Source: Gnetum montanum
Lineage: Eukaryota; Streptophyta; Gnetopsida; Gnetales; Gnetaceae
Reading direction: 5' to 3'
Assembly: GCA_015680685.1 (NCBI GenBank)
Contig: MNCI01006047.1
Coordinates: 1,110 to 39,805, forward strand
DNA: 38,696 nucleotides
Shown here: positions 34,467-38,696 of the stretch, in pieces
Numbering within the stretch: position 1 is the first letter of the stretch
Layout of the letters: each line of letters opens with the position of its first letter
The notes under the pieces: generated by a model
Seen by the model: the letters and a program-made list of their open reading frames with translations, nothing else
What the model was told of the DNA's origin: nothing
The model's database searches: none
Program-made: the position numbers and the translations under genes

Positions 34467-35660
34467 TTGCGATGGGATAACAAAGAGGAAAAATACCCAA
34501 TTTTTGATCGCTTCCTTGATGAACTCCTCTTTACAGGTGTAATAAACAATCAATCACCCACAAATATAAATTGGTATAGTAGCATTCTTACTTATGTTCT
34601 CACACAAGAAACACCACAAGGGCTGGATGTTAGAAAGAAACAACAGTTTCTCCATTGAGTCAAACATTTCATGAAAATCAATGGACATCTTTACAAGGTG
34701 TGTTCTGATGGCTTGATCCAATGTTGTGTTCCCAATGTAGGTCAGTTGCAAGTTCTCCAAGATGCTCATGAGGGCCCTTGTGGGATCATTACATTGGGAG
34801 ATGAACAACCATTAAAATATTGCTTGCAAAATATTATTGGCCTACACTATTTTGGGACACATATCATTTGTCCAATCTTGTGAGCACTGCCAATGTGATG
34901 GGGGAATGATTGCTAGAATGGAGGATCCACAACAATGGATTTAAGCCTTAGAACCCTTCAACATATGGGGTATTAATTTTATAAGGCCTATTACATTGAT
35001 GTCTAATGGAAAAGCATACATTATTGTTGCTGTTGATTACTTTACAAAATGGGCAGAAGATGCTGCTATTACCGAGTGTACATGATCTACTGCTACACAA
35101 TTTGTTTAATAAAAAATTGTAAACATGGTTGGCATGCCTCATGCACTTTTTTTGATAGTGGTACATATTTACAGGTGCAACTTTTTAAATGTTGATGTAA
35201 TGCTTAGGAGTTGAGCATAAACTAAATACACCATATCACCCTCAAGAGAATGGCAAGCTGAAGTAACCAATAGGGAAATCATGAAAATTTTGACACGAAC
35301 CATTAGCAAATATAGGTGAGAATGGAGTACCAAACTAAATGATGCTCTTTGGGCCTACTGCTCCACATGGAAACTCCCTATAGGCTATTCTCCCTATGAG
35401 TTAGTGTATGGTAAACTTTCAACACTTCCTATCCAAGTTGAGCTCTGTACACTATCTACAGCATGTGACCTTAACCTTGACCTTAGTCTAGCATAGAAAG
35501 AATGGTTGATGAACCTTAACTTGCTAGATGAAAACTGATTAGCCGCCTTGTCATCCAACGAACTACACAAGGCCTTCAACAAACAATGTCATGACCTAAG
35601 AATTAGAAAAGTCAAATACCAATCAAGAGATAGGGTTCTTTATTGGAATCCCACACATGT
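34467..35660 (+). pseudogene. Integrase domain of pol, decayed
   Basis: A linker is followed by a zinc-binding remnant (DAHEGPCGI near 34766, CEHCQCDGGM near 34890) and the catalytic core AVDYFTKWAEDAA at about 35030-35070. A second core aspartate lies in FFDSGTYLQ near 35150, and a YHPQENGKL segment near 35237 carries the usual Glu region. The C-terminal part reaches about 35660. At least three frame changes and many stops are present. No chromodomain is seen. Confidence 0.78.
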
Positions 35661-35699
35661 GCCACAACAAACTAAATTTTAAATGCTGTGGGGAGGACC

Positions 35700-37816
35700 T
35701 TATATCATTCATGAAACTTTTTCTTTAGGAACCATGATGATCTATAAACTTGGAAGCCCCGATAAGAAATTATTGGTCAACATCTAGCAAACCAAACCTT
35801 TCCATGAGCTCAAAATGGCTAGTACTAACACTACCTCTGTTAATGGATAGCCCTGCTCATTATTTTGGATCTCCTCCTTCCAACTCAGTTGTGGGGGAGA
35901 TGGCCACCAATGCTAATTATTCTAAGCCCTTAGTTTCTTTTTTCTTTTTTGTTTTACACATTTTTCTTCTTTACTTGTTTTTGTTTTACACCATCGTTAA
36001 CATTTTTACTATTTCTTTCTCTGTTACATTTTGTTCGATTTATTCTCACTCGTCACATAATAAGTGCTCATGATGGTGGGTTGTACTATAATGATGTTGA
36101 TTACTAATGTTTGGTTTTTACCTTTAACTTTTAATGTTGATACTAAGATATGGTTTCTCTTGATAAAATGGGCAATGAGTCCATGTCATCCATTCATCCT
36201 TTCAACTCTATGGTCTCCCTTTGTTTTGGAAATGTACTGTTCCTTTTTCTAATCAAACCTATTAATGAATTTGTGGCTTGGTATTCTTCAAACCAAGGAA
36301 AGATTCAAATGGATAGAAAAGGGTAAGACTTCAAGGGGATTCAACGCATTTGTTCTAGCTATTTTCTTGGGTACTTGGATGTTTTTCATAAGTTTTCTGC
36401 CATTTTTCTATGGACTAATATCAGGAAGTTGAATGAATCAAATAAGTCTTTGCATAGTGTGGTTCCCACTTAAAAAAATACTGGTGGGAATTCAAAGCAC
36501 ACCCCTTAGACTAACAAAGGAACATGGGCTACAAGCACTAGTTATGGCACTAGAAAGACATGTTACCCATGCCTAAAGGTTCCCTCTAACTAAGGTCCTT
36601 TCTCACTTCCTAATTCTCTATTCTTCTCTTTTTGGGATGGCGGTTACTCTATGTAAGAATTCTTGTTGCTTTAGGAGGATGGGTTGGTCAAGTGTGTCGA
36701 TGCAAGGTCATTGGATGTGGTTAGTTTTAATCTGGATTTGGACTAAATTTTATTAAGTCACCTTAACCACATAATACACAAGGGACTTTACACAATCTTG
36801 GTTTTGGGATTCCATTCCATTCTCTCTTCTCTTTCCATATTGCTTCCCATATTTGACCTCATTGCCAGTGTTATGATTAGTCTATATCTTGGTTGACGCA
36901 TTGTTATTCTTTGGTAAATTCTTGTGGGTGAATTCTTAACTATTGTTTCCATATGTCATTTCTAGAGCCTACGGACTCTTTGGTTTGTGGGTTTGTTAGG
37001 GCATAAAGGGCATGAGCCTGCTTTGGGGAGGACCCACTGGCATTCCTTTTTGGTGCAATTGTTAAGTTCTTTCCCTTAAACATATTTCGCAATCAACTAT
37101 TTCTTGTTTCACCCCATCTATGACATTTGTTTTTTTTTCTCTTCCCTTCTATGCATTTATATTGGCTTCACTATTGTTATTTCTTTTATCTTCATTTTTC
37201 TTTCGTTTTCCATCCTATTGCTACTGTAAGTTTGCTCTTAGTCATGGGGGCCTATCACAAAATTTTTTCCATTCCATTACTTATCTAACCCCTACACCTT
37301 GGGTAGTTATCAGTTACAAATCTCTAACCCAGTATTTGCCATACCCACAACCTAGCCAATGTGCTTCATATTGAGGTAAGGTATCAACTACATTATATCT
37401 TATCTATACTTGCTAATTTGTGATTGTGTTGTGTGTGTAGATGGCGATCACATGAACAATGGACTGGGATAGGAGGGAGCACTCAGGATGGACTGGAGAA
37501 AGAGCATTTACATAAGGAACAAGCTTAGTCATGTGGCCATGGATGAACAACGGTGTGCATACTTTTGACATTGGCAGCAACACGCCTCATTTTCTTTTTT
37601 CTTTCTCTCTTCAAGCTATCAAATGAGGGCTTGGATGTCATCTATGTATAGTGTTCATCACAATGGTTATGAACACCAATGCTATAATACATTTGTTGAT
37701 TCATTCACTGGGCACTTTGAGTATGTCATTCCATGTCACTGTCAGTTGTCGTTCAATGAATAATCCCATACCTTCCCAATATTTTGTAAGGAACTCGAGG
37801 ACCAGTTTTCATTCCA
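35700..37816 (+). other. Noncoding region between pol and the 3' LTR
   Basis: About 2 kb, pyrimidine-rich in places (35930-36050, 37120-37210), with no env-like or other recognisable frame. A purine run GTGGGGGAGATGG at 35889-35901 looks like an internal polypurine tract. The block at 36524-36585 is shared with the minus-strand element. Athila elements often have an env-like frame here; none can be supported. Confidence 0.6.
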
Positions 37817-37827
37817 TCATGGGGGTA
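37817..37827 (+). promoter_or_regulatory. Polypurine tract before the 3' LTR
   Basis: ATCATGGGGGTA directly precedes the LTR start. The corresponding place in the minus-strand element has GTGGGAATA. The tract is short and weak. Confidence 0.5.
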
Positions 37828-38626
37828 TGATGAGTCACCAAATAAGGAATCCCCTGATATTGAACCCTCAATATCAGATACGTGATATCAGATCGACCAA
37901 GCAACATCGGACATGTGATGTCGAAACCTATCTCATTGCCTATAAATAAGGTACTGGGGTGATTGGTTTTGGATAGTATTTTTTTTGTCCTTTAGCTGAA
38001 CTCTTATAGTTTTTCATTTGCAGAGTTAGAATTATTTCTAAGTGCCCGTAGTAGGAGTCATAGAGTGAATAGATCTTTATTTAAGCATTGTGTACCTAAG
38101 CACACCTTGTGTCTGAAAATAAAGACAAACTTTGTGATTGACCTTGCAACATTCAGAATAGCTTAATTATTACATTTAATGTTATTTACTATTATTTGAT
38201 GCTCTCATTAGTTAATCAATGTTATTTCTTTAGAATTATTAATTATCAATGAATTAGCACACTTAGCACGACGACTTCGAGCATATGTGGAACACTTGGT
38301 AACCCAGTAATGACTAGTGTTTGGTAATCCCAGTAGTGTTACATTGGTTTAGGATGTGTTTAGAGAGTGGGAATAGATGCTGATGTTAGGATTCAATCAA
38401 CATTAGAGTTACAAAAATCCATTAGTTAACTAAATCTTTTCATTTCACACACTTAGGAGACTAAGATAGGAAATATAAACAACATAAAAAATCATATACC
38501 TTAAGTTTACTTAACCATACAATTGTTCCTTACAAGTAAGCTTGGGAAGACAATGACTGCATAACTCATCCTTGTTTTACATAGGTGCATAAGCACTTAA
38601 TCCTTGAAGTTCGATCAAATCACGTG
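37828..38626 (+). repeat. 3' LTR, interrupted near its end
   Basis: It is homologous along its length to 28708-29544, with TATAAATA at 37941-37948 and AATAAA at 38118-38123. About 80 bases of the expected end are missing because another sequence starts at 38627. Differences from the 5' LTR are numerous and mostly transitions. Confidence 0.9.
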
Positions 38627-38696
38627 TGATGAGACGCGACTTGCACTAGGTCGCGATATCGCGTACACGATATCGCGTCTTCTCCTGCGATATCGC
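38627..38696 (+). mobile_element. Start of a nested, CpG-rich LTR-like element
   Basis: TGATGAGACGCGAC begins exactly where 3' LTR homology stops. The first seven bases equal the LTR terminus of this superfamily. The 70 visible bases hold about 11 CpG and three GCGATATCGC-like palindromes, unlike the CpG-poor LTR around it. It is cut by the window end, so its nature beyond the first bases is inferred. Confidence 0.55.

Larger units (their letters stand above)
28708..38626 (+). mobile_element. Athila-like Ty3/gypsy LTR retrotransposon, nearly full length, inactive
   Basis: The order LTR, PBS, gag, protease, RT, RNase H, integrase, long noncoding tail, polypurine tract, LTR is complete. Protein order (RT-RNase H before integrase) defines Ty3/gypsy. 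The RT motifs and the tRNA-Asp primer site suit the Athila/Tat branch, which lacks a chromodomain. Every coding domain has stops or frameshifts, most explicable as C-to-T or G-to-A changes, and the two LTRs differ at many sites, so insertion is old. The 3' LTR is interrupted at 38627. Confidence 0.88.

Noticed and set aside
35750-36252. Frames after integrase as an env-like gene
   Set aside because: They have hydrophobic stretches only from T-rich DNA, no conserved motif, and lie beyond a purine tract in noncoding sequence.
1-38696. tRNA or rRNA genes
   Set aside because: No cloverleaf-like A/B box pair or rRNA block was recognised on either strand; the only tRNA-related sequences are primer-binding sites.

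Overview
The window looks like nuclear DNA of a land plant, most likely a gymnosperm. It is AT-rich and intron-bearing. It holds one seed-plant receptor-like kinase gene with long introns, and most of the rest is old, C-to-T-decayed Ty3/gypsy LTR retrotransposon sequence. There are no bacterial-type operons, rRNA, tRNA or CRISPR arrays that I can see. The conifer assignment is inference from gene structure and repeat density; no species is identified.

Layout. Bases 1-913 are unrecognised AT-rich DNA. Bases 914-1892 are a solo LTR with a perfect 5-bp target duplication (CAAAC). After about 1.2 kb of AT-rich DNA, a GC-richer 5' region leads into a plus-strand SPARK-domain receptor-like kinase. 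Four exons can be placed with consistent splice phases: 3774-4413 (signal peptide and SPARK ectodomain), 7084-7396 (juxtamembrane and transmembrane), 7474-7735 (kinase N-lobe) and 7871-7923 (hinge region). The copy looks broken: an in-frame TAG interrupts the signal peptide, a frameshift lies just after the transmembrane segment, the glycine loop is altered, and no catalytic-loop exon is visible in the following 30.7 kb. Intron 1 carries a nearly perfect 382-bp tandem array (4994-6693) ending at a one-base gap.

Downstream come a roughly 1.05-kb foldback (7985-9030) with a related single copy near 10 kb, several two- to four-copy local tandem duplications, and a candidate 2.3-kb solo LTR with TGTAACACC ends (11987-14268). 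Next is a minus-strand LTR element (16979 to about 23050) that has LTRs, a primer-binding site and a decayed gag but no pol. It is followed by a second LTR fragment, a 741-base gap, a minus-strand LINE reverse-transcriptase fragment (about 26200-26600) and an LTR-like AT-rich region.

From 28708 to 38626 lies a nearly full-length, heavily mutated plus-strand Athila-like Ty3/gypsy element: LTR, PBS matching tRNA-Asp, gag, protease, RT, RNase H, integrase, 2 kb of noncoding DNA, polypurine tract, LTR. Its 3' LTR is cut at 38627 by a CpG-rich sequence that starts like another LTR of the same style. The minus-strand element shares gag, post-pol and LTR sequence with this family, so it may have been a non-autonomous partner mobilised by it. 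Two one-base gaps (17733 and 26741) are each flanked by identical 46-bp copies, an assembly signature that matters for judging the other repeats.
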